A stretch of 64,000 bases of DNA from NCBI RefSeq assembly GCF_000208865.1, contig NC_018393.1:2994714-3058713 (forward strand), given 5' to 3'. The stretch's first letter is position 1. Each line of letters begins with the position of its first letter. The position numbers and the translations under genes were made by a program. Shown here one piece after another: positions 47,714-59,700 of the stretch. A model generated the notes under the pieces. It worked only from the letters and a program-made list of their open reading frames with translations. It was not told the DNA's origin and made no database searches. This DNA comes from Neospora caninum Liverpool. Lineage: Eukaryota; Apicomplexa; Conoidasida; Eucoccidiorida; Sarcocystidae.

Positions 47714-48956
47714 TTTGCCATTCGTTGTAGAGCTCTCTGGTTCACAAAGGCTTTGCACGCATTAGAAGCACAGGGCTTCCCAGCCCAAAAGCGGTTGATA
47801 CACTACCCTACCGTTTGAAAGGCGCCCGGGTGACCTGTTTGTTGTGGAACATCCATGCCCACGCTTGGACAAAATTGTTGCAGTAAACGCTCCGCGCTAG
47901 CACGCCGAGCCACTTCAGCAACGACGCAGACTTTTCACGTATAGCCGGCGGCGCCGAACACAGCAGTTGAGGAATTTGGAACATCACAACTCAGCAACAC
48001 CATGGACAGAAAACAGCCTCACGCTTCAATGGACCTGTATATGTCTTCAAGTTCCTTCGCAGATGCCGTACGTTCGTGCCTACACACGTACAAAGCACCA
48101 TCAAAGCAGAACGAGTGTTTAAATCTCACGTGCTTCTTACGATTTGTTTATACACACTCTTGTGCCATAAACTGATGTAGGCATTGCACAGCACATCTGG
48201 CGACGACCAGTGTCTGTCACCTCGCAGAGCACTCGGGCCTGGTGAGTCGGTAGCAGGGAAAAAGACATCGGCAGCATCCCTCATAATAGCACATACATGC
48301 CGATATTTTTAGCGATACACAGCCAGCAATGCAAAAGAAATTTACCTCATCGGGTCTCGGCCAACGTCTAATCTTGCGGCCGTCGTCGCGAATTTTTTTT
48401 CGCGTCCAAGTGGCAAGGCAGCCGATTGGCTAGCTTGTCTGGTGCATGCGAGACAGCCGCCGGTCCTGTTTATTTCATTTCATTTCTCCGGAGAACCCGC
48501 TTACATTTTGTTTTACTCCAAATATCTAAGTATCGATGAACAAACGTAGACGTCTGCGTGTGGATTGGATCTGGCTTGTAGAGTCATTCCGCGGGTGGCA
48601 GCAGCAGACATGTCTTGGAAAAGAAGCGCACTGTCTCTCCAGCAGGGATAGAAGTATTTTCATCCGGGGAATCTGCCAAATCCAGCAACATGCGAGGCCA
48701 GAAGCGTGCGGACTTCCGGCTTTCTCTCAGTCTATTCACATTTTATGTTGTTCCCTGTCTATTGCAACATACTACTACCGGTCACTGCGGTTGCTGCTGT
48801 TGCGTCGTAGCTCGCAGCCAGTGCAATTAAATATAAACATTCAGCTCATCACCACATACGTTTGCGTCATAGGAGCACAGGATGCCATGAGGTACCACGA
48901 GTAGTCAAAATGCGGCACACTGCCGAATAATTGATTTGTCTTAACTTGCGTTCCAG

Positions 48957-49142
48957 GTCTCCCACGAGGTTAAGGGCGTCCTGCTTCTCTTGACTGAATA
49001 CCGATGGAAGGACATGCTTGCGTCCCGGAAGCCACATTTTACCGTGCCCACAGTGCAGCCGGTTTTCTACCTTGATCCCCAGGGCGCGTCGATGAAAACC
49101 CGGGCAGTGCGAAGCTCCCCGACCGTGTCTGTTGTCAAATAA
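48957..49142 (+). CDS. Possible terminal exon of an unresolved plus-strand gene
   Basis: After the acceptor TTGCGTTCCAG the frame reads VSHEVKGVLLLLTEYRWKDM, then continues for about 60 codons (LASRKPHFTVPTVQPVFYLD) to a TAA. Composition is convincingly protein-like and it starts in phase 0. Upstream exons could not be placed with confidence; 48608-48740 (EKKRTVSPAGIEVFSSGESA) is a candidate. An antisense frame through the same bases (48867-49247) also lacks stops, so the strand is not certain. Confidence 0.3.
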   Translation, partial: VSHEVKGVLLLLTEYRWKDMLASRKPHFTVPTVQPVFYLDPQGASMKTRAVRSSPTVSVVK

Positions 49143-49938
49143 GCCTGTACTCTGCAAGAAAGAGATACAACAGCTTTCGCCACAACAAATTTTATTGGCT
49201 TCTGTCAATTTGATTTTCGGTATGTAGTTGTATATCCCTTTCAACACTAGGGTAGCTCGGAGTGTTACATGCCACTACTTGGAAAGACGGAGCTGTCACG
49301 ATGCTGCTGCATTGCCGTTTATTTAGAACTAGCTTTTTCGCGGTACTAGTCAGTCCGAGCGCTTTCGTGTTGCTGTGCGTACACTTAATCCTAATTCAGT
49401 GAAGACAAATGGAAATACTGTTTGCAGTAAGGGCAACTCTCGTGACGAAGCTGCATCCAACACGTTGCAACGCGGGTTTGTCTCAGTCATACCTCTTTCA
49501 TATTGTCATGCTTATGACTAAACGTAATTCGACTAGTTTTCGACGAACTCTACAGGTGAACGCAGAGAAGAAAAAAACAATCTCGCCTCTAGCGGTGACG
49601 ACGAATGGGATTCATCGCCCACCGCCCTTCCCTAGACAAGCCAGAGACGTATTCACTAGGCAAGAGCTTGTCTTCATGCTGATTGAGATGCCGGATCTAG
49701 TGTAGAGTAAACATCTGTAGTCTCCTGAATTAGTGGCATCGGCGGAGTTCAGACCGATGATACCCCTACATCTCGGAGCTGCCTGTCGGCCGCATGCTTT
49801 GCGTTTTTGATGATGAAGACTTGCACTTCTTCTCGTATGCTAATGTACTCGGTGCCTTGGGCCTCTCCTTGCGTCGGTGAAATTTAGACTTGATTCATCC
49901 TCCGTAGGTCTTCGAGTGAAAGAGACCTCCAGATGACC

Positions 49939-49952
49939 GGGGGGGGGGGGGG
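49939..49952. repeat. Poly-G run of 14 bases
   Basis: A homopolymer in intergenic DNA, likely length-variable. Confidence 0.9.
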
Positions 49953-50067
49953 AAGGTGAGGCGACTGAGGCTACTACAGTTTGGCGCTGCACGTTTCCAG
50001 ATTGCAAAAATGACAGCTCTGCCTGGTAAAGCTGGGGTCGTTAACTGCTGTGTCGTGGGCGACGTCG

Positions 50068-50253
50068 CAAACAGTGGACCTTTTCCTTTTTTTCTGCTTT
50101 TGCACTTCCTGCTTCGCCGGGTACTTGACGGAAAATTATGTGCCACGACTCTCAGCGTGGGCTGTCGCTCCGCACACGATCGACAGTTTTGTTTTCGACA
50201 CGAAGAACCCTTTATGGCTCCCTGGTACCATTGGTGAAAACTACAGAACCTGA
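50068..50253 (+). CDS. Possible exon of an unresolved plus-strand gene
   Basis: After an AG in CGCAAACAG at about 50073, the frame reads a hydrophobic stretch (DLFLFFCFCTSCFAGYL), then TENYVPRLSAWAVAPHTIDS and FVFDTKNPLWLPGTIGENYR before a TGA. The second half looks like real protein. It may be an exon of the PG-rich-repeat gene that starts 600 bp downstream (note LPGTIGENY), but no phase-consistent junction was found. Confidence 0.25.
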   Translation, partial: QTVDLFLFFCFCTSCFAGYLTENYVPRLSAWAVAPHTIDSFVFDTKNPLWLPGTIGENYRT

Positions 50254-50858
50254 AGGAGGTAGAACCTGCTGTCACTGAGGAGATGGATGTACAGGCTTGA
50301 AAGCTACAGTCTTTTGACGGCATTAAACACAGACTATTGCATGCATCTTATACCGCCCCGCAGAGGACAGAGACTGTCGTGCCAGTACGGGGCTTCGAGT
50401 GTTACGATCATGGAATTGCAACTCTATGCTTCACACATTGGAGGCATAGTGTCAATATTCTGCCCGTATGTTTTCCTATTATGCACATAAGGTCGCGCTT
50501 CCGGCTGCGCCGCCGCTCTCACGACTGTCCGGGCAGCCACGTGCGGCAAGAAGACCCGCCGGCCGACCGCCTAGACCAATTTGGATCGACGCCTGTATCG
50601 TGAACGTCCCTGTTATTAATATGAGCACCCGCAAACAGTTACATACCTGAAGGCTTGAGTCTGTCGCATTGCACACACAACGGCCCTCGTGTATAAGTGG
50701 GGATGCCGCACGTGACGATGAGCCGTCAGGGTATTCGTGCACCTCCGACCAGGATGCTAACTCCAGGAGAAAGCTCTGTAGCCCACCCATGCTAAGGGGA
50801 ACTAAGGCAGATTGCCATCACAAAGTTATTTGCCTCGACCTGGTTACCTGTCACTACT

Positions 50859-53800
50859 ATGAAGCAGATCGCAATACTAGAATGGGGACCGATGTCAATG
50901 TGCCAGCGGTCCCCCCGCGAGCGCTTGAACATCAAAACCAAGTTTATGCCTGGAGGGCCATTTTTGCCTGCCTTCCCTTACGAGGACTCCAAGCCGCCCG
51001 GCACAGTGTACCAATGTAGCGTTCGCTACGCAATAAGTGCATACACTAGATTGGATTCGGCTATTAGAAACTTGCGTCTGGCATTCGGGTATGGATTCGC
51101 CGAGGCAGTCGGGTACATCAACATGAAAGCTCGCAGACACAGGTGCTGCTTGGAGCACATGCAGTTTCTGCAACGCATAGAGGCTTGGGCAATTATGAAG
51201 AACATTGACGCTGTCGTCTGGATAGACTATGAGAGCTTAGCGAATAAGCTGAAAATGGGGGAACCTCCTGTAGCCATTGAGGACATGCAACAGATCGTAA
51301 GGGATACGTTCGAGGCTGCAAAAAACTGGCGCCCTCCTCTCATACCTGAGAAGGAACGACGGAAGCGACTCAAACAGCAATATGTCACTCAGATGACTTC
51401 CTGGGCAGCAACCCCCCTGGACGTCCCCCCGAGCACACCTTGGGTCAAGCAAGAAATATTCAGACTGCAGCAGAGGGAACGTTTAGGAGCTGACATTTGC
51501 AACGGTAACGGGTATGCACTATATTCGCATGAACCACTAGCGTCCCCGACTGCCATAAAGACTGAAGGATTGACCACAGCCCAATGTCACAGTGTTAAAG
51601 CAGAGAACAAGATTGTTTGGAGGACGTATACACCACTGGCCCATTTTTCGAGGGCACGCAACGAGGGACAAAGACCAGGATATTTTCCCCGAGTCGGAAG
51701 GCCTCCTCATCGCGCACTAGCATATCTGGCGAAGACCGGATTAGTCAGGAGTAAAAGCGACGGCATCTCTAAACCGAACGGGCCGTTTGCGGCGACGTAC
51801 AGAAATGTGATCAGGAAATCAAGAAAAGGGTTTGAATATGCGTCTGAACCATGTAGTGCACCGGAAGATGGCAGTGAAGAAAAAACGAAAGAGGGTATTT
51901 GTAACGATACGTCCAGCGCTATGGTCCCAAAAACCGCCACGGCAGAAGCTCCCCCGGTTTCGACCAGATTGTTCGAGGACATCCACGCTGAAGAAACTGC
52001 CAAAGTGACTGCTTACGAAGCTCACAGCACCTGCCCGTCAGGCGACAATGCCTGGGATGAGTTGTTATCGCCTGGCAAGAAAGAGAGGGCCAGATCAATT
52101 AGATTTTTCAGTGAACCAAACAGAGACGTTCTCGACATGATGAAATATCCCAACGAACGCAGAACAGATGTCTTCGATATCAACGAGTTAAAAAAGCAGA
52201 TTCAGCCGGAAGTGGTGAGTGCCCCATACATTTTATCATTGTTCCACTGAGATCACGGACGAACCCTTTTTGTTAGGTGCGATGCTGAATAGTCAGCCAA
52301 CCGATCGACAGATCCAGAGAGTCAAGACCAGACGCGCTGAATCCGTGCTATGGTTGCAGATCCCCCCGTTCAACTGCATCTATTCCCGAAGCATGACTCC
52401 CGGTGGGTTCCGTAGCAATGGGATGCTTCCGAAATTCTAACAAGGAACAGTGTAATTGAGTTTTCAGCGGGAGAGGTACTTTGTCGGGACTCGTTGTTTA
52501 CTTGCTGTCAAACAGACCAACGCACCATAACGGTGACCGCGCAGCTATTCCTATCTGGAGCCCTTCACATGCTGTGGGAAACAACACAATGTTAACGGTC
52601 AGGAAACGATACCATAACTTCGAACGTGTGTATAAATACCGCAGAATATTTTTACCTTACTGAGGATCTTCATGCCGTGTGTAAGCCACTGAGACACACC
52701 CGTGGAAGAGATGTCTAAATCCACATTCTCAGCAAAGAGGCATTTGGTCCATTCATTAACTGGCAGCGAGAGGAATCTCATTCGGGGAAAACTGAGGAAG
52801 AAATTAAAGGCGGACCTGGAGAACAGAGCACCTTGTATGTCGAATGCCTATTAGTCCACTGCTGAAGGGGCTTGAATTACGGAGTATTCGCGGTAGTCAT
52901 TTTCGCAGTGAACCGTGGCCTTGAATAGTTTCCCATGTTTGCAACTCACTCACGAGCATGCTTTTTTTTATGTAAGCTGCCAGTTACAGTGAGTTGTGTC
53001 AGGCGTCAAGAGGTGGTGTGCATGAAAAACCGCTGATTACAGAATTCCTTTGGAGGAGATCGGGCTAACTGCAGCAGTGGCACGGGTGTCGTTATATCTA
53101 ACCACATTGGAATTCCCGAATGCTTTTCTCAAAAATAACACAGGCCCGGGTCGATATAAGTGTGCTGACTTGTGGATTTCAAGGTGAGTGCTGAAACATC
53201 ACGCGCTGCCCAGACCCCCTTCTCCCCTGCAGTATCGGCGTGGTTGTTTGCCTCAATGAACGTACCCTGATGAAGCGCCGGCGGTGTGCTGCGTGCTTTG
53301 CCTCCATGTACGACAGGAACGTTAGCAATTCAGACCATCCCCGAACGGACAGAAGCCGAATAGACGCAAATAACATATCACTTGTCGAGTTTCTGATTAG
53401 GAGGCGGCTTGCGGCTTAACACGTGCTGTTGCATGCAACAAACCTCATACAGCAACGTGGACCGGGGCGGGAGTGTGTAGTTGATTGACGTGTGTTTCAT
53501 GCTCACGGCCCCCTGTGCGGCTTTTGCATTAAGTAGGCCACCACAGAAAAAAATTAGTTTTTATATGAGCAGTAGAGCCGCCTGCATGCGCGTTCATCTG
53601 CCCACAGACGTACAAGACACACGACGAGCTTACTGCCGAGGCCTCCCACGATCTTCTGCGAGATCCAACGGTACGAACAAAAGGAAAGCAAAAGCGAACA
53701 CTCGTGTGAGTAGGAATATTTTCAGAGTGGAGCAAGGGTTTTTCGTTTCCTTCTCAGTTCACTGTTTTCCACGAAACGGTGGCGTCGGCACAAAGGATTC

Positions 53801-55464
53801 CGTTACCTATGCCTTCCTTCCGCGTGACACCCAGAGCGGTGATACCACGTACGAACGGGAACGCTAGACGTTCGAGTTCCTCAATTCGATTCGCACCCCA
53901 ATTCCCTGCGTGTGCTGAATCAGGAGAGCGGCCGAACTCCCCGCATGCGTGGATTACGAGCCGCAGGCAAGTTCCGGCTATGACAGAAATGGATCCGCAG
54001 CTTCGGTACACACGTTCTTTGGCAGCAGATGTACTGCAGCTGGTACGCGGCAGGGCTTGACGCAGTTCAAGAGTATACTATGGGCCCAGATAACTCGCAG
54101 TTGTATCACTATTGCCATGTGGTGTTGGCGGTTCAGAAACCGGAGAGACACACTGCAGCTGCCATTTTTCCAAGAGCCCCCCGCTGTACCGACGATGAGG
54201 TTGGTTACCACCAGAATCGCCTTGCATCAGTTAACAGTTAACTGAGCTAACTGCCGGCAGTTGTTGCAATGAATGGATATTCTGCGTAGGAAGTTGTAAT
54301 ACCGATCACTTCCTTCGAGATCAAGGAAGGGTGAGGCCACTCAAGAAAAAGCGGCTGATGTACTGCATAACGAGAGGCGAGTCCGTAGACTCTGCCGTCC
54401 GTCACATTTTGCCACCATTCACAGCATCACTAGGTAGGAGACCGCGTGCCTGCAACATTGTCACACGTCATGGATTGTTAAACAGGCTTTGTACACAACA
54501 ACGTGGTGAACGTACCATGACCGTCGTGGGGCAATCACATCGGGCCTCTAATTCACTTGTCAAAATTAATCGGAGCGCCTCCACGTTAACCTGTGACGCG
54601 TTGCACGTGGAACTGTGTTTGCGCCTCCGGCGGCACGCTGACTAACAGTATCCGAGAGTACCAGGGAAATCTTTTGTCTCGGTTGAGCTGGTGAGACAGA
54701 TGCATAGCACCCACGCCAGTTTTTGAGTCAACAGCTAACCGAAAGAGCGAACAACCAGTGCACTTCCGCGGGGTCATCGTGTTGCAGAACAAAGGCGAGA
54801 GATTTCTCCCATTTATAAGCCCAGAGCACACGCTCCACGTTGCTAAGGAGCCAGACTTTCCCGGTATGAAAGGCACACACTGTACCCAACCGCGATTGAC
54901 AGTCACTGGTAGTACATGCCAAGCTGACATACACACCAGTACTGAGCTGCGTTCGAACATTATCGTAGAAGGAATATGGCGGGACGTACCGTCGTCCTAG
55001 GTTGCGGTAACTTTGGCCTCCCGACGCGGAAGAAGCTGAGAAGCGAACGGGGATGGCACTGGAGCCTAGTAGAAATTCTGCCCTTCCCATTTCCATAAGG
55101 ACAATACGAACTGTGGCTGCTGCACTTGAGCGCGGGGAAACGTACAAAACTCATTCAGCCATGTTATTTATTGGCACATCACCGCACATACACAATGAAA
55201 CCGACGACTCAAGATACACGATACCTAGGCCCTCCAACGATCTGATAACGCACCTACGAATAATGCTTGCAAGACGTAAGCGGACGAACAAAGGAAAAAG
55301 ATAAGGGCTGACTTTCTTCAGCATTTTCTGCTCTGGAACTTTGTCGACAGAGACGCGGGTGCTCCCTGTGTGTGTGTGGAGCAGGACCTGGAGCATACGA
55401 CGTCAGCAGCGCCGCTGGTTCGACATCACCCCGCTTCTCAATAGGGAAAGCGCAACGCTTCTAG
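50859..55464 (+). CDS. Protein with a sperm-tail PG-rich (STPGR/SHIPPO) repeat (about 704 aa)
   Basis: Proposed exons: 50859-52214, 53608-53670, 53758-54042, 54101-54199, 54788-54985, 55351-55464. All junctions are phase 0 and the total is 705 codons. ATG 50859 starts MKQIAILEWGPMSMCQRSPR; an upstream exon is possible. Exon 1 has a helical, charged middle (RDTFEAAKNWRPPLIPEKER) and an acidic Ser-rich end. A PG-type motif, SKPPGTVYQCS, lies near residue 45. The last exon carries a clear repeat of the sperm-tail PG-rich class: GAGPGAYDVSSAAG, then SPRFSIGKAQRF. Such repeats occur in proteins lining axonemal or other stable microtubules. The frame stays open beyond the TAG at 55462, and a +1 frame is also coding-like, so the C-terminus is unsure. 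An alternative short last exon after 52214 is 52468-52530. That all exons belong to one gene is inferred from phase. Confidence 0.6.
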
Positions 55465-56753
55465 ACAGCGGATGCTGGCCGATTATGCGACTTTGCAGTA
55501 CAACTTGCTGTCTATCACACCATTCGAAGTGAGGACGTTGCTCTTTTCACGGCATTGGAAGGCGGAGAAGTGGACAGTCTGCTGGATATGGGGGAGCACG
55601 AAATCAGCTTCGGGAAGAGAAAACGAGACGAATGTGGAAGGACAAGACTCTTACCTCATCTGCGACGGAACACAAGATTTGGGTTGCTCTGCAGGCCGTC
55701 GCTTGTCCACTCTGTCTTCACCTCAGCAAGTATGACTAGACGGTTGGCTATCAAGTTGCTCTATTTTCAGGGGGATGTGTGCGTCTCCATCTTTTATTTA
55801 TGTTTTCGAATAGTGTGTGATCTTCGCAAAAAACTACTTTCTGATCTCTGCCTTCGTGAAAAGCCCGACCGAGCCTGGGATGTGCTATTTTCGTGGAGAA
55901 AGTATACTGAACGTAGCTCCGTCTGCCATGATCTGCTCGATCAATCAAAAGTGGGTGATGCCCAAAACGCCCACCAAAATTCTTGTGGAACCCGATTCCC
56001 GTTTACACTTTGAATTCCGCAAGGAAACCCGTGTCCATCCCCGGCTGCATCACCCGGTGGTTTGTCACAACAAGCACAGCCAAGTCCTTTGCCAGCAACG
56101 TATTCAGTTCCACGGCTGTCCTTCCAAACACCTTTCTTTCTAAAATGGCTAAAGGTGTCCACAAGTGCATTCCGTGTCGCCGGCGGGAAACTGGCACTCA
56201 AATGTTTGCTCACGGCAAAAGAAATCTGGGTTGTCGCCACGCCTGTAAGATTCACATTTGCGTCTTGATGGTCTAGAACCTGTGGTTGGATTTCCGACAA
56301 GAATGGCGCTGCCATACGCTTCGTCGACCTTGAAACTCCAAAATGAACACAGCTCGTGGCCACGCATGCTTTTGCACTGAAGGACTCTGTGTGTGAGCCT
56401 AACACAAAGAGGGCGTATAGAGTGTGGACGAGGGCGGTACTACGAGATGAATATGAGATCGTGGGAAAGGACTGACTCGCATTTCTATTAGGATGCGTAT
56501 TTGCGCCTGGACAAGGAAACGAGACAGAGAGTGTCCTTTGATGGGAGTCCTTCTGTTCTCTGTCAAGCCTTTGGACCACTTTCCGACAGACCTGCAACAT
56601 TAAGTTTGGACAGTCCGTCTTCTTTGCTCGGTCTCTGCCGAGTTGATTGACAAGAGCGATGCCCCACCCATCCATTGACGGTACAAGCTCCTGCTGCGTA
56701 CTCTAGGATTGACACTAGCACGCACTCACATGCTTGCTAAACAGAAAAGGAAA
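55465..56753. other. Region between convergent genes, with an unassigned 244-codon frame
   Basis: Immediately after the TAG at 55462 the plus strand stays open for about 100 codons (for example AVYHTIRSEDVALFTALEGG, SLLDMGEHEISFGKRKRDE). On the minus strand an uninterrupted frame runs from ATG 56675 to 55941 (244 codons; for example FLSEIQPQVLDHQDANVNLT). Neither has a recognised domain. They could be real small genes, 3' exons or chance. Confidence 0.35.
55941..56675 (-). CDS. Uninterrupted 244-codon frame, hypothetical
   Basis: Starts with a true ATG (MDGWGIALVNQLGRDRAKKT) 80 bp downstream of the Tubby gene's stop, on the same strand. The middle and C-terminal parts (ATTQISFAVSKHLSASFPPA, SRGTEYVAGKGLGCACCDKP) look moderately protein-like. 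A second minus frame (56003-56197, AVELNTLLAKDLAVLVVTNH) is equally plausible over part of it, so an indel or intron may be involved. No family is recognised and it could be chance. Confidence 0.3.
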   Translation of the reverse strand: MDGWGIALVNQLGRDRAKKTDCPNLMLQVCRKVVQRLDREQKDSHQRTLSVSFPCPGANTHPNRNASQSFPTISYSSRSTALVHTLYALFVLGSHTESFSAKACVATSCVHFGVSRSTKRMAAPFLSEIQPQVLDHQDANVNLTGVATTQISFAVSKHLSASFPPATRNALVDTFSHFRKKGVWKDSRGTEYVAGKGLGCACCDKPPGDAAGDGHGFPCGIQSVNGNRVPQEFWWAFWASPTFD

Positions 56754-59700
56754 CTAGGTAACCGCTCGTTTCTTCGCCATCGTCGCCGCAGCGATGGCAA
56801 ACGCTTCAAACAGGCGAACGGGTGCCCGAAAATCAAGAGCAAACACATCTTTGGACATTTTCCCCATCATGAAATAAATGGAGCTTTGGTCTTCGTCGTC
56901 CGTGGAATCTTCGCCTCGTTGCCGTTTATCGTTTCGTCCTGCAGATCGTCTGCTCGGACCGGAGCCTGAACAGGGAATGAGCTGCAGGTTTTTGGCTGAA
57001 GCGACTTTGGCCCTGCCGAAGAACGGTAGTGAATAGGCTTGTAGAGACTCGTCCCACTTGGCCTTCACGTTCTGTAGAGTGTAGGCACCTCCTGTTGCAG
57101 GAAGCGTATTCCGCATGGGAAAAACAAGCAGACATCCACGCTGGAAGCCGTACGCGATTCCCCATTAGCACAATGCACGACAATGTGCAGTTTCTTCAGG
57201 TGCCCGTCGGAGTGTCACATTCGCGAACAGCAGACAGCTTGGAGGCACCAGAACAGGATTTCTGCCCTCATGTCATCTCTCCGATTCGTGTGCCTTCCCC
57301 TTGTTGCTATTCTCTCTGTAGTGCCTACCACATTCAGCTTGACCCTGAAGGTGTCTCACATTCCCTTGAGCTTCAGACCCTGTCTGTGCGAGCGTGATCC
57401 TGCTCGTTTTTCGACGGCAAAACCTACCGCTATCTGGCGTCGTCCAGTCAGTCCTTGGTACACATCAGCGAGAAAGAGAGCGCCCTTTTGCACAAACACC
57501 CCGTCTACAGCTAGACCGCACGCGATTACTGTCGCATCCACAGATATCACTGCACTACGCCGCCGTTGACTCTTCCCCGGGCCGTTGACTACGGACCGCG
57601 GTTCAGAAAACTCACCGTGCCTGTTCAGGCGGACCCGCATTTGACGGGGCATATCTCCACGAAGGTTGCGCTCGAAATGGATCGTGCACGGCTCCTCCTC
57701 TTCACTGTGGGGCAGGACGCTAATTGGGTCAGCGCCTTCTGGCCCAGTCGCTCCGTTCGGGTTTTCTCTGTCTTCCACGCTGGAACGCCGCGTCGATTTC
57801 TCGCGGCCTGAGCCGCCGACACCATCTGCTGAGACCACTTCGACAACTTCTCCCTCCGCCGCGTCCACTCCAGTGGGGCTGCGTTGACAGCTGGCGAAAA
57901 ACAAACAGTCCTCTTTCCACTTCATTTTCTCCCGTTGAGGCTGACACCGACCGCCCTGCTCACAGGGATTCCCTTCCTGTTCGAGGGCCTCCTCGTAGGG
58001 CACTTCCCAGTACTTGACAGGACTGAGCTTGTCGCACTTTTTCCTCTGCCAGTCGATTTCTGCGCGCATACCTCCCCACGGGCTGGGATCACGCTCCTGC
58101 TGCCCCGTCCAGGCCCCCGGAAAATCGTGCGCGCGACGCGAGGAGTGGAGCTGCATGCGCGCGGGGTCACTGGCGCTTGAGGGCGGCAGAGCCGCGGTTT
58201 CTGGAGACTCCGCCCGATACACTCGGTAGAGTCGCGCGTACGTGCGTTTCTCCAGCACGGCTGCTGCTGAGGCCCCCAGCTGGTGGTTGTAGCCTTGCTT
58301 CAGGCCCCAGTTGGTAACCGAGAACTTGGTTCCCCAGAAGCTGCCGTGGAGCGTTCCGAGAAATTCCTTGCCGTAGACGCGAGCCTCGCTCACCACTGCA
58401 AGCAGTTTCTGGTTGCACGCCTGCATGACCGGATCGGCGCTTTCCCGGAGCTTCGAGGAGCCCGCAGGCGGCTGGGCCGCCTCCGATTCGTGACAAAAGG
58501 GCTCTGCCGCTCCGATGAGAGAGCAGAAGGGAATGAAGAAATCCACAGCGGAATGTTCAGACTGCCGTCTCCCACATAAGAGGAGCACTTTCGCCTGGGA
58601 CCGCTGACTGGAGAGAACCTGTTCACTCAGACCTAGCTGACGACAACTCGCTGCGTCCACCAGGAGCAGATACACATGCGGATAGGTTGAAGGCGTCGCG
58701 CTCCTAACTCGGCGAAACTCGCAGTGCAAATACCTGCATAAAAGCATAACCACGTCACAAGGAGGAGCGACTTCATTGTCGAAATCTCGATATGCCTCTT
58801 GTCGGCACAACAAGGACTAGCTGCTTGCCTCTCTACACGCACACAGAGATTGCGGCAGGCAGTTCAAAACCTGAATGGTGTTTTCCAGCATTTTACACGG
58901 CTAGATCCGGGATCCGCTGCGCACTGCGGCGCCGTCTTCCCGTCGTGACTGGACGCGTTGATAATTTCTGGTTGGAGGTTCAATGCATTCTCTAGTGCCG
59001 CACTCAGGGCTTCACCGACATGTCGAGGCGGTTCCTTCCACCGGACACGAAAAGGAATTGCGCTGCTCCTCGACTTTCCGCCCTTCCAAAGACGCGTTCT
59101 GCTCCCTGGATCCGCGAGACGAGTTGCACCAGGAATGTCCATCCCAACGTTAGCGCCGAGGAAGCGGGGTGAGAGGCGTTCAGTTGGGCCACGCGATCTA
59201 GGAAAGAGGCCAGGCCACAGAAGAGACGCGCGACCAGCTGCAGAGCAACGCTGTGCATCTCAACGTTTTGCGAGCCCCAATGAACTTTCCTTCCCGTGCA
59301 GTCCCGCCTCGCGCGTCGAGAGGTGCTCACCCTTTGGGCTCTTCGAGAAACTTGCTTTTGGTGAACGTTTCGTCTGCCACGACGCTCCAGAAACTGTGGA
59401 GAGGAACCTACGAGACGACAGACACGCGGTAGATGTGGAGGGAACAAAGAGACAAAAATGGCCACAGTGGTGTGACTTCCGAGACGAACCCGCTGTTCTG
59501 TGTTCTATCGCGTCATTATCACAGCGGTCCCAAAGGGGAAACACACAGGGTAACCGTGAAAGCAAACAGAGGAGGGCGACGCTCAGTGTTCCACTGTTCA
59601 CCGATGAGCCGTTCTTTCCGTGCTTCCCGAAGACGGGCGAGACGCCGGATGGAGTGTCGCGCGAGGTAAAGGCCACACCAACACTGCACAGGTGCATGCT

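Larger units (their letters stand above)
47714..50858. other. About 3.1 kb mostly unassigned region
   Basis: This lies between the divergent starts of the phosphatase-like gene (-) and the PG-rich-repeat gene (+). It contains the candidate plus-strand exons at 48957-49142 and 50068-50253, described separately, and a frame from ATG 48536 (MNKRRRLRVDWIWLVESFRG) with no supporting splice partner. The rest shows no protein-like frame. Confidence 0.4.

Noticed and set aside
52468..52530. Alternative last exon (RERYFVGTRCLLAVKQTNAP) after the large first exon of the PG-rich-repeat gene
   Set aside because: It fits in phase, but joining 52214 to 53608 gives a longer, more natural protein with five more phase-0 exons. 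Kept only as an alternative isoform.
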